A program made the position numbers and the translations under genes. From Diabrotica undecimpunctata (lineage: Eukaryota > Arthropoda > Insecta > Coleoptera > Chrysomelidae), in NCBI RefSeq assembly GCF_040954645.1, contig NC_092804.1, positions 144,283,108 through 144,347,107 of the forward strand: DNA of 64,000 nucleotides. The letters run 5' to 3'. Position 1 is the stretch's first letter, and each line of letters opens with the position of its first letter. The notes beneath the pieces were generated by a model, which was given only the letters and a program-made list of their open reading frames with translations, had not been told where the DNA came from and did not search any database. This document shows positions 42,624-52,629 of this stretch, piece after piece.

Positions 42624-43374
42624 TGTGATGTCCTCTCGTGGGAGTCACTATCCGGGTAGCTTTTAGACAGTCAGAGACAGAGTTCAAAATAAAAATAAAA
42701 CTTTATTGTCTTCCTTAAATTAAATTGACAAAAATCTTATGTACATATTTACAATTTGGTTTAGTCTTCTCAGTACCTGGCCTATTTATTCAAATTAAGT
42801 TTGACCTTGTCATATGAAATTAGTCTTATCGGCAAGCGAGTGTGTATTTGAAATTTTACGGGAACGTTGTATCGATTTAATAACAGCGGACGATAGGTAC
42901 AAAGAAAGGAAAGGAACTCAACACGTCCCTTAAGTGATTCGGGTTAATAGGACACTCCTCGACAGTCTCAACACGACTGCTTCAGAGTACGGGTAGTGAA
43001 GAGCTCAACACGCTCTTCGAGTAACGGCGGTATGGGACGGAACAACTTGTGAACTCAACACGTCCACAAGCCGGAGTAGGGAAGAAAAGAATCTTCAGTC
43101 AAAACCTGTCGATTCTGTCTCTATGAGGAAATGTTGCGGTTTATATAGCGGAGCTTGGTAATTAGTTTTGCCCTTTCTACTGTCGATACATTCCTACTTC
43201 ATGGGTTGGTTCGCGCGCACGCTGGTTTAACGGTGATGGCTTGGACTCATCGTTACAACTTATCAAACTAGAAATTGTGATGCTCTTATGCCAGATTTCA
43301 ATTGACTTGAAATGTCTAGCAGCGGAACCAGGTACCTTGAAATAAAATTTTATAACTGTATCCACTACCTGTCA
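42624..43374 (-). mobile_element. Solo-LTR-like element (candidate)
   Basis: On the minus strand the order fits an LTR. It has a TG-start near 43374 (tgacaggtagtgg), TATA box ctatataa at 43148-43141, a GC-richer presumed transcribed region with repeated hairpins (43070-42911), an AATAAA at 42707-42702 followed by T-rich sequence, and a CA-end (gacatcaca) at 42624. No gag/pol is adjacent and the expected 4-6 bp target repeat was not confirmed, so ends and type are provisional. Confidence 0.4.
42911..43070 (-). repeat. Array of four mini-hairpins sharing the loop CTCAACACG
   Basis: The 9-mer ctcaacacg occurs at 42917, 42967, 43004 and 43054. Each copy sits between complementary arms that differ from copy to copy: aagga/tccctt, cagt/actg, gaagag/ctcttc, cttgtg/cacaag. 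Between hairpins a looser 'gtacggg/taacggcgg' motif recurs. Loop conservation with different, still pairing, stems is what selection on RNA structure would leave. On the minus strand (the likely transcript sense) the loop reads CGTGTTGAG. Confidence 0.65.
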
Positions 43375-43569
43375 ATATTCTTGATTTGAATCAATTTAAG
43401 AGAGTAGTTAGAATATATCTTCTTGCAGGTGCCTTCTATTCATTTGAGGAGTACCTCAGGTCAAATTTTAATTTTGTCCTATTTTTATATTTGAATAAAG
43501 TGCGAGAGGAACTAGAAAAATATACTAACAATAAAGTATATTAACAACTTCGCTGTCCCAATGGTAACA

Positions 43570-44816
43570 TACGAGAATAGATTGATATTAAACTAGCCTT
43601 TGATACATGGCGCTACTTGATCCGAATTGGTTTCGGTGTTGACATTTGCCATTCATGACATGACGTCTGTCAAAATTTTAAGTTTTAAAAGCTTTAAAAA
43701 ATTTGGTTTTTACAGCCGTCAAAACCAAGCAAATTTTGTGTTTTCGGAGAAATGGAAAAAGTTGAGTATCGTTTGGTGATTAAGTTCCTCCACAAAAAGA
43801 ATAAAACGAATGTGCAAATCAAAGCCGACCTGGACGAAGTTTATGGTGAGGTTGCACCTTCGTTAGCAACAGTAAAATTTTGGAAAGCTGAATTTGTTCG
43901 TGGTCGTACGAGTGTTTTTGATGATGAGCGTCCCGGGAGGCCAAATGAAGTCACCTTGCCGGAAATGATCAACAAAGTCCATGACATGATTAAGGCAGAT
44001 CGTCGAATTAAGCTCCGCGAGTTAATAGAGGTCCTAAACATTTCCTACGAACGCGTAGACAACATCATTCCAACAATCGATCAAATGCAAAAACTTGTGA
44101 TCACTTCGGAGACGCATTTGGCAATGATACGGCGCGATCCGAAGAATATTTTTCGCCGATTTATCACCGTTGATGAAACCTGGGTGCATTATTACACACC
44201 GGAAACCAAAGAACAGTCGAAAGAGTGGCGCAAACGCGGCGAAGGGTCGCAGAAGAAGGCAGAGTGAACATTCGGCCGGCAAAGTGATGGCGACTGTTTT
44301 CTAGGATGCGAAGGGCATCATCCACACATCGACTACTTGTAAAAAGGAAAAACAATCAATGGTGAGTACAACAAAGCATTATTGGATCGATACGATGCCG
44401 AATTGCGCCGAATACGCCCCAGTTTGTAACGCAAAACAGTGCTCTTTCACCAAGACAATGCACCGGCTTACCAATCGGCCGTCGCCATAGCAAAATTACA
44501 CAAATTGGTCTATGAATTGGTTGAACACCTACTGTATTCCCCAGATATTGCCGCCAGCGATTTTTTCCTGTTTCCAAACCTAAAAAAAGGGCTCGGAGGA
44601 CGCCGTTTCGCAACAAAAGATGAAGTCGTCGATGAAACATCGGCCTATTTTGAAGAGCTCGAGCAAAAGTACTATTCGGATGGGATAAAAAAATTGGTAC
44701 ATCGTCTTACTAAGTGTATCGAGCTAAAAGGGGACTAGTTGAGAAATAAATCGATTTAATTCCAAAAAACTTGTTTTTTCTATCAAAGGCTAGTTTTATA
44801 TTAATCCACCCTCGTA
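43570..44816 (+). mobile_element. mariner element, near full length, with TA target and TIRs
   Basis: Element 43572-44814 (1243 bp) between TA dinucleotides (43570-43571, 44815-44816). The left end cgagaatagattgatattaa... and the right end (reverse complement cgagggtggattaatataaa...) are imperfect inverted repeats of about 34 bp sharing 'aaactagcctttgata'. It holds one broken transposase gene. Confidence 0.9.
43752..44738 (+). pseudogene. mariner transposase, internally deleted and frameshifted
   Basis: ATG 43752 opens 'MEKVEYRLVIKFLHKKNKTN' with the mariner HTH ('DLDEVYGEVAPSLATVKFWK') and 'DDERPGRPNEVTLPEMINK'. A stretch of the DNA-binding/linker region is missing near 44085, joining to 'SETHLAMIRRDPKNIFRRF'. 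'ITVDETWVHYYTPETKEQS' has the first Asp. After a shift near 44260, 'HSAGKVMATVF' follows, and then 44439-44738 holds 'LFHQDNAPAYQSA' (second Asp) and 'YSPDIAASDFFLFPNLKKGL' (third Asp of D,D34D), stopping at 44736. All three Asp codons survive, but the frame is broken at least three times. Confidence 0.88.
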
Positions 44817-44999
44817 TACCTGGAGTCTATTTTAATATTATCTAGGCATCCTTGAATCACATTTGATTCATGGACATATATATTAGGGACACATTTAGTT
44901 TCTTTGAATCATATCGCTTCTTGGCATGTTAAGTTTGCTGACTTTTTGTCATTTACTTCTTCTTTTTTCGATACTCACATTTTTGCTATAACAAAATCC

Positions 45000-45365
45000 A
45001 TTTATCATAAATATCGGTTAGATGGACCAGCGGCAGAGTATATGTTTGCTTTTATAATGGCTTCTTTAAAAAAAGATAAGTACTGTAGGCCATAATCTGG
45101 AAGGTATCGAATCTCTTATGTTTAAAATTACCTTTCTTAATGAAGTTGTTATGCACCTTCTTGTCATCTATAATCCAAAGATTTCTTTTACTATATCAAA
45201 TCAATATGTGAATTTACTGAAAAATGTAGCAGTGAAGCAAAAATTTAATCATTTGTAGAGATTTTAATTTTAACGATTTAAAATGGCCAGTTCAAACTCC
45301 TCTTATTGGAGATAATCCCAATGTTCCATTTTACAATTTATTTTTTCAAACTAATCTTTAACACA
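45000..45365 (+). pseudogene. Jockey/CR1-like LINE, endonuclease fragment
   Basis: Frames give pieces of an APE endonuclease, best at 45255-45360: a 'CGDFN'-like 'RDFNFNDLKWPVQ' with stops, then 'TPLIGDNPNVPFYNLFFQ'. It probably belongs with the RT fragment at 47572-47745, the two being separated by the Tigger MITE and the piggyBac copy. Confidence 0.45.
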
Positions 45366-45410
45366 ACGTATTATCAAAGAATATAGCCGCTTAGAATATA
45401 GAAAAGAATA

Positions 45411-46204
45411 TACAGTATACTCCCTTAATAACGAACACGGTTATTACGAGGTTTCGCTTATAACGAGGTATATTAGATGTCACGTGAAATTCCTATTGAA
45501 CTATAACCCTTTATAGCGAGGTAAATTTGCTTATAACGAGAGAAAATAAGATTGAAAAACGTGTTTTTTACGTTTTGGCCCGGCCGTAGCTATAAATAAA
45601 TACCCTTTTTAACTGCGGGCCGCCCGCAATAAACTTCTTACAATTTATGATTCTTAGTCGGAAATGTAAAATTTATGATTCACAAGTGTATTGGGTTGAC
45701 CATTCACACCTAATAATATGGGTCCTAATAGACAAGATGTGGAAAGTGTTTTAAAGGTTGTCAGAAACTTTATCCAAGGACAAAACGCAAATGAAGAAGC
45801 ATAAAACTGTTTCACATCTTTAGAAAATATAATAGATAGAATACTGGACAATTTAAAGCAGTCAAAAATGACAAAATAACTTTATACGCTTTATACATAT
45901 TTACAGAATACAGATTTTTGTTTTAACGTATATCATTGACAGTAAGAGTAAACAACTCTTTTTTGTTTTAATGCATTTCATTGACAATAAAAGTAAACAA
46001 TTTTGTTTTAAAAACGCCATTCAAACAATATTTATTAGCATCTTATATTGCTCCGAATGGCTTCACTATAGAAAGTTAATGTTTTAGAAAACTACATATT
46101 CATACGTATGCACAATATTATTGTTGTTGGATATAACGAGATCCGCTTATAACGAGGTAATTAGTCTGCCATTTCAGTTCTCGTTATAGAGGGAGTCTAC
46201 TGTA
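45411..46204 (+). mobile_element. Tigger-like non-autonomous element, copy 1
   Basis: 45413-46202 between TA dinucleotides. The left end cagtatactcccttaataac and the right end (reverse complement cagtagactccctctataac) are inverted repeats, and 'ataacgag' recurs throughout both sub-terminal regions. The interior at about 45715-45880 keeps the C-terminal tail of a Tigger transposase ('DVESVLKVVRNFIQGQNANE', 'IIDRILDNLKQSKMTK'), so it is a deletion derivative. A second copy in the opposite orientation is at 58262-58974. Confidence 0.9.
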
Positions 46205-46205
46205 G

Positions 46206-46248
46206 AAGCGTCTATATTCTTTGGTATTATCAAAGAATATAGACGCTT
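46206..46248. repeat. Perfect 18-bp hairpin next to the Tigger insertion
   Basis: aagcgtctatattctttg, a 7-base spacer, then its exact reverse complement. The same arm recurs, slightly changed, at 45372-45391 on the other side of the Tigger copy. Confidence 0.9.
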
Positions 46249-46289
46249 AATATTCTTTGGTATTATTGATATTGTCAAGGTTATACAGC

Positions 46290-47571
46290 TTCAGTTTTAA
46301 ACTTATATGATCCAATCATCAATGACTTGTCTGAAAAGTTTAAAACATTTTATGTTTGTGAACGAGACATATGTGTAAACGAATCTCTTTTATTCTGGGA
46401 AGGGAATTTATCCTGAAAACAATATATAGCAACGAAACTAGCTAGATTTGACATGAAGTTATTCATTTTGAGTGAAAGCCAATCTCGATACGTACAAAAT
46501 ATTATTTTATATACAGGAAAGGACAAAAACTATGGTTCGAACTACTCACATGAAAAACAATCATCAAAAATTATTTGTGAGTTAACACATGATTTACTGA
46601 ATAAAGGGTATATAATTTACTTAGATAATGTCTATACTTCAATTCATTTGGCTGAACTCTTGTGTCAAAATACAGACATTGTTGGAACAATGAGAATAAA
46701 CGGAGTCGGAATTCCCAGTGAAATAAAATCAAAAAAATTGGAAAAAAATTAACATATCGTAAGATTCAAAGGCAAACTTATGGTTTTAAAACCTAACATT
46801 GTCCTGGATTATAATAAGAAAATGGGCGGCGTAGATTTGGGAGATGGAATTATGGTGGCCTACACGGCTGCTCGTAATAGGATAAAAGTTTTATAAAAAA
46901 ACTTTTTCTATGAGAAACAAAAAGGATAAAGGTCATTTAGATCGATTACACTTTTTGATAGAGTGTGTAGAGATATCAGTTGATAACAATATTGTGAACA
47001 CCCACCCAAAGTCATCAACAAGCAGCTCTACACCTAAACCATCGCGCTTAGTGGAAAGACATTTTCCAGAGCAAATGAAAAACGATACAGGAAAAACTGA
47101 ATCCAGGAAATGCCGAGTTTGTTACAAAAAAGATGCTAGAAAAGAATTTACTTACTGCTGTCCAGATTGTAGTGTAGCATTATGTATCAACAATTGTTTT
47201 AAAATATATCACACGGAAATTGAGTTTTGAATTTTTAGTTTTTTTATATTTTTACTGTGTATCTAAATCATATACGAGTAATAATTATATTAATTATACT
47301 TGCCTGTAAATATAATAAAATTTATTGCTGGTATCTGGCATATTTTTGTATTTATTTGACATTTTGTTTTTTCCATTGTATTTCATAAATATAAATAAAC
47401 GATAAAGTATATATATTTCATAGTTTTTAATCTATTTTAAGTACATATAAAAAAAAAGTAATTTTTAAATGATGTTCTTTGGGCGTGACGTATTGACACG
47501 TCCTAGTGCAAGAGTACGCGCTCGTTACATGTTGCGTAATTAGAAAGGGAAATCCCCGGTTAACAGGTTAA
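46290..47571 (+). pseudogene. piggyBac-like transposase, C-terminal half
   Basis: Shifted frames in order: 'LNLYDPIINDLSEKFKTFYV' and 'ICVNESLLFWEGNLS', 'MKLFILSESQSRYVQNIILY', 'KGYIIYLDNVYTSIHLAELL' (piggyBac DNxYTS, a catalytic Asp), 'GTMRINGVGIPSEIK', 'PNIVLDYNKKMGGVDLGDG' (a further catalytic Asp), and the cysteine-rich tail 'KCRVCYKKDARKEFTYCCPD', 'CSVALCINNCFKIYH' to a stop at 47230. Downstream, ccccggttaacagg followed by TTAA (47568-47571) fits a piggyBac right end. The N-terminal half and left end are missing. Confidence 0.85.
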
Positions 47572-47745
47572 AGAGGTATTAGGTTTTTTAAAGACTACTG
47601 TATCTCCTGGATCAGAAAATATTTCACCAGTATTATATCATAATTGTGCAGATAGTTTAGCGGCTCCAATAGCATATGTACTAACCAAATCTATTTGAAC
47701 AAATTCAATCCCAACTTCTTGGAAATATGGTACGGTAACACTGAC
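47572..47745 (+). pseudogene. Jockey/CR1-like LINE, RT start fragment
   Basis: Directly after the piggyBac TTAA the plus strand reads 'VLGFLKTTVSPGSENISPVL', then 'NCADSLAAPIAYVLTKSI' and 'IPTSWKYGTVT'. This is the entry to a LINE reverse transcriptase ('K...PG.D.I.P..L..CA..L..P....L..S......P..WK...V'). Confidence 0.6.
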
Positions 47746-47749
47746 ATGA

Positions 47750-48005
47750 GTGGCTCAGAGGCAAAGGTGACTAACCCACAAAGTGGAGTTTTTGTGATAA
47801 AAAAATGTAACACTTTTTTTTTAAGGAAAAGCTAATGTTTAAAATAACATTTACAAGAAAATATATTCCTAGAGAAATTTGTGTGTTAAGCTATGTTTAG
47901 GCACATCTGCCATAAAGAAAACTAAAACAAGTAAATTGTCCAGAACAAAAATTAAGATAAACAGAAAACAAATCTCCAACTTATTAGCTCAAAACTTATT
48001 CTAGT
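47750..48005. other. Short gap, nothing recognised
   Basis: AT-rich sequence between the LINE fragment and the minus-strand transposon-derived gene. Confidence 0.4.
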
Positions 48006-48013
48006 GCGTATTT

Positions 48014-48960
48014 TTAATTTTCATATATATTTGCTTCTTCTAAGCCCTCATCTAATGCATCGGCACTATCTTTCAATCCAGAATAAAAGCTGTGGAACTC
48101 AGGCGGAATAAACTTAAGTAAGACCATTAAATCCTTTTTCTTTTCTTTTGTTACTGCTCTCCCATTTGGATACAGAACATATAGGTTGAACATTACAGTA
48201 GATGATGATCGGCGGCCTTTGATTTTCTTGCTTAAATCAACCTCATGAAACAAACCCATGTCCTGTGCTGTATATTTTACATACATTTTTTTTGGTTCGT
48301 TTTTAAGATACCTTATCTGTTGAATTTTAAGTCATTCAAAGTTTTCGCCAATTATAGTAACTTTTCTATTTGCTATCTTATTCTCAAGGGACTTTCTCCA
48401 AAAAAACTCTAGTGAGTTCATTCTTTTGACCTGGAATTTTGGATTTCTTTTTTTGGTCATTGAATTATGGAAACCCAATCATCGAGATCAAAAATTCGAT
48501 CATAGTTTTTTCTCTCCTTTTCAATCAACCCAAAATCTTGATCGCATGTATTAAAACTATGTCCGGATACAAAAAATCTTTGTTCTATAACTTGAGTGAC
48601 GATTTACACTTTTGAATGTAATTGCTTAACATTAAAGCCAGCTTTATATTCCGATTCTGGCCTCCACAAGCATCGCTATACAAAATCAGATATTCGGTTG
48701 GGTCAGATAAGTGCGCCTCAAGATGGTTTAATAAGCATGAAGCTATCTCCTCGGGATACGACATTTTTAGGCCAGACATACACGTGTCCTGTTTCTGTGA
48801 CTTCATCGTGGATGCCGAAATTATATGCCCACAGTTAGTTTTGACAATACTACAAACAACTGCTCCCGTCAGCGAATGAACAACTTCTGACTTGCATTTG
48901 TCGTCTGTTAAAACTCGGATCGCGTCGCACGGGCATGTACCGCACATTTGATGTTACCGA
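48014..48960 (-). pseudogene. Transposon-derived gene of unclear superfamily ('SDACGGQNRN' type)
   Basis: Minus-strand pieces: 48947-48585 ('VCSIVKTNCGHIISASTMKS', 'EYLILYSDACGGQNRNIKLA'), a shifted frame to about 48460 ('VIEQRFFVSGHSFNTCDQDF', 'GLIEKERKNYDRIFDLDDW'), and 48286-48014 ('KYTAQDMGLFHEVDLSKKIK', a basic/acidic tail, stop 48014). Multi-copy insect proteins share the 'YSD.CGGQNRN' and 'F..GHS....D.DFG.IEK' motifs (from memory). The Asp of YSDxCGGQN could be catalytic, but I cannot name the superfamily. At least two frameshifts are present. Confidence 0.6.
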
Positions 48961-48964
48961 CTCT

Positions 48965-51290
48965 CGATAGATACGACGCACCAGCACAGACGTACCTGTG
49001 ATACCACGGAAGAGATATTTCCCACGGTGCGTGGGTGCGAGCAATATCGCCGATCGTGGTAAGCCGCTTGTAGCGAGGCAAAAACGAACTAGTTTTTGCG
49101 TTACTGAAATAGCTTTAATGTTTTAATTTTTTTTGTGAACAATCGTTTTTAATATTCTATTATTTTTTGGATCAATCTGAATAAAAAAGGTTAATTGTAA
49201 TTTTTCTCTAAAGTTGATCGTTTTCAACTTATAAACAATTTAAAACTGAAAAAAAAACGAAAAATGATGATTATAGGCTCAAAAATTTTTGATTATTTTT
49301 TTTGAATTCACCAAACCTTGTTCTATCAGTTTCTGATACTTTAGTTTGGGCTTAGTTAATTTAAAAACATTGTTTTTAGTTGTTTGAGGCCCTTATCATA
49401 ACCTAAAAATGGATTTATAGAAATCTGTTTAATTAGGACCACTTTTTGTATAAACGACCCCTTGAACATTATTCTGCGGTATTTGATGAAAGTGATTATG
49501 CAAAAAATCTCATGGGAATATTTTTCCCAAGGAATTCGAGGTTTTCGTCTCGTATAAACATATTTTGCCGAATTTAAAACAAAAATCCCATTATTTTTTT
49601 GTCATACATTGATTTGTTATTTATTTATTTCTCCTCTTTATGCTGTAAGAAAATTAACAAAATTGTATGTTTAGTTTTCCCGCTTTATACTTGGAAAAAA
49701 GTAGTTTTTTTTTAGTGTTTTCGAAAACGAAAACATGCAGTTTGCTCAAAATTTGTCAAAATATCATGATCACATATATCTTCTCAAATTTTTTGAATGT
49801 GTAGCTTGTCTTTTGAGGGTGCAGATCAACCTTAATCTGAGAAAAATCTTAAAATTTATATTTAACGAACTCCCGCTAGTGTTCATCGTGGCCTTGTTAT
49901 TACCTTTTTTTCATTTGCCCAGGATATTTTAATTTTGAAGTTCAAAAGCATTACTCCCACCTGAAGTTACTTTAAAAATCAGAATCGACTACGAAGATTA
50001 CATACTTGGGAATATCTAGTGATTCAATTATATCATTGACAAATAGCAAAAACAGGCGTGAAATCTTTGTGGCATCCTTAATGTTATTATTAAAGCATCA
50101 GAAATACACTCACTATCTAATAGGTATGGTCTGTGTTATCCTCAACAGTAAACTTTTAAGCCATGCAGTTTGTAGGCCCCTGTTTTTGATCATTTGAAAA
50201 CTTCCTTAGATTCGCCAATGAAAGGCCACAAATCATTATCTTATCGTAACCATAAAGATATTAAAAAAAAAACAAATTTCAAGAATTTATTAAAAAAATC
50301 AACACCATGTACAAATATTTTCTGAATTTATATAATCTCTAATATAATATAAATTATTATAAGAGCAATAAGTAGTATTATTAAATATATCTTCTAGGGG
50401 GTCGTTTCTTCTCACTGCCAACAGCTAGTTGTTCACAAAATAAAATAACTGCCAAAAAAAATTACAACCTAAGATTCAAATTCAATAACAGTTATACCAA
50501 CTGCTAGTCCAATCAGATTTATAAACTAATATTGATTATATTTAAGCGTCAGGATAAGGTTCTAAATCAAAATAATATTCAAGTCTTCTATCTTTGTTCT
50601 AAACTAATTACTTTAGTGCAAGTATAAAAACAACTATTTTGTGTTTGTCAAGCTTCATTCAACATTAATTGATATAAATCATAGTATTAGTCAATAATTA
50701 CTTCGTTTATGTCATCGTTAATTTAACAATAATGTATCTAAAATATTTTTTGCAAAATCTAATTTTCTCAAGTAACTTAAAAAAAACGTAAGGGGCAAGT
50801 AAATGCTTAACAAGAATGAAGCTTAAACTTGTAGGTATACTTATATAAACTAAAGGAATATAAAAAAAACAAAAAAATACACATGGATGTCTTGTGAAAC
50901 CAACCGGAAATAAAAAGGAGTATTACATGTTTATATAAGAGAATATAAAATGTAAATCTATCTGAAATGAAGTAGAATATCATATCACTTTTGAATAAGT
51001 TATTTCAGTTACTTTAATTAAAATAAAATTGATTTTAATGCATAAATTTGATATATTATGTCGTTTATGTTAACTATAACAACCATTTAATTAGATACAT
51101 CAATATCAAAAGGGGAGTGATTATCAATAGAACAAGGTTTGTCTATCAAAGGAAGTACAAAAGCCTCAAATAATAAAAACCTTAATGAAAAAACTTTCTG
51201 AGTGGACAGATTTTACGCAAGAAAATTATCTTATAGTAAAAAGTACAAAATGACAATATAAAAGTTCGATGGATCCAATAAATATGTTCA
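48965..51290. other. Mostly AT-rich intergenic DNA; one repeat copy
   Basis: 48965-49080 is GC-richer and unassigned. 49090-49230 is a relative of the sequence that flanks the RTE insertion at 62.3-63.7 kb (shared 'tttttgcgttact' and 'tcgtttttaat'). The rest has no coding pattern. Confidence 0.45.
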
Positions 51291-51299
51291 AAAACCTGA

Positions 51300-51640
51300 A
51301 AATGAAACCCCAACAGCAGCGAAAAAGAAAAAAATGGCTGAAAATACATGCTTATATTCTTAGAGACCTAAAGGAGCTCTCTCAATAGCTTACCATAAAA
51401 AGCGTAATAAAATATTAGCATGGTTGGGACATATACATAAGATTTGCAAACGAAAGGTTACTGTAATACTTCACTAATTTTATAAGAGAAAAACAAAGGA
51501 GAGACCGACAAAGAAAAAGGTGGAAAACTGAAACTAAGGAAAATTTAAAGAGGTGACATCACAAACAAGAAAAGAAAGCAATAATCAAGAAAGAATGGAG
51601 GCAGATGATTCGATAAGCAATGGGAATATTCAAAGGTAAT
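51300..51640 (+). pseudogene. RTE LINE 3' remnant
   Basis: Plus-strand pieces 'ILAWLGHIHKICKR', 'KRKTKERPTKKKVEN' and 'QERMEADDSIS' follow the order of the RTE C-terminus ('LRWLGH', 'GRP.KRW', 'EWR..I'). Heavily decayed. Confidence 0.5.
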
Positions 51641-51644
51641 AATA

Positions 51645-52365
51645 TTTAATAACTTGGTCCCCTTGGAAAAAAGTTTGGAATCCAGAGATACAATTTTGTG
51701 GTGGGCAACTTAGAACAGTCTATAGTTATCGAAGTTTTTTGTCGAAATTCACAAGTAATCATCGCCTATAGAGCTAATTTTCATACATACATATTATATA
51801 CGTACATGGAACTATACTAACAATTACCGTACACTACGTATTTCAGATGATATATTTGAATAACTAAATTATAATATAGTATTTATTAACATATTATGTA
51901 CATCAGCTAAGTACGAAATTATATTATTATTATATTAACCATGTTTCACTCATTAACATATTTAAATTATTTAATAAAGCTGCTGTTGAACGAGACTGGC
52001 TGAATAACAACTGTCCAAGCAAAAAATACTATTTATTAACTTAATATTTAATTACGCAGTTAACGTAATTTAAATGCACAGAAATGTAAAGAAAATATTA
52101 TGTTAGGTTATAACTGCCAATTTTTTCTCATAGATGGCATAAAAGACATAAAATAAATATAATTGATACTACCAGGATTTTATAAATGCGAATGAACTTT
52201 AGGCGAAAGAAGCCCTTACTAAGAGAAAATTAATACTAAACAAATCTTAGAGCAAGTATCAATGTAAATTTTATCATGCTACTTTTGTAGAATAGTAATG
52301 AAGTATTCTGTCAACGAGTATAGTCAACGTGAACCCGAACCCAGTACAAGAAAGAAAATAATCAG
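51645..52365. other. Intergenic DNA, nothing recognised
   Basis: AT-rich, no domain-bearing frame. Confidence 0.4.
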
Positions 52366-52383
52366 TTCATTTCATCCCAGGAA

Positions 52384-52628
52384 CTTTCCCGAAATATATT
52401 TCGACCATACCCAAAGGCAGATCCAGGAAAAGTAGGGACACGGCTTTTTGAAGAAAGAAACTATTCAAAATTCACAAAAACGCTTTGCCAGGGGATTAAA
52501 ATAAAACCGGTAAAAAAAGTTAAAAAGCCAAAGAAGATGATTGATAAAAAAAGTGTTTCTAAAACATTATTTGAGTCAAGTGATGAAATTATTGGCTTGC
52601 TTACTAAATTATTAAATAAGTTTTTTTA
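52384..52628 (+). pseudogene. pogo/Tigger-like transposase C-terminal remnant
   Basis: One frame open for about 75 codons: 'NIFRPYPKADPGKVGTRLFE' followed by a lysine-rich stretch and 'SVSKTLFESSDE'. The 'RPYPKA' motif and basic run before an acidic end are typical of CENP-B/pogo-type transposase tails. Confidence 0.5.
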
Positions 52629-52629
52629 A

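Noticed and set aside
42624..43374. Certain solo LTR
   Set aside because: Kept only as a candidate: TG/CA ends, TATA and AATAAA are in order, but the flanking bases do not give a convincing 4-6 bp target duplication.
46290..47571. Domesticated piggyBac gene
   Set aside because: Frameshifts and the missing N-terminal half, together with a typical piggyBac right end, make a dead transposon the simpler explanation.
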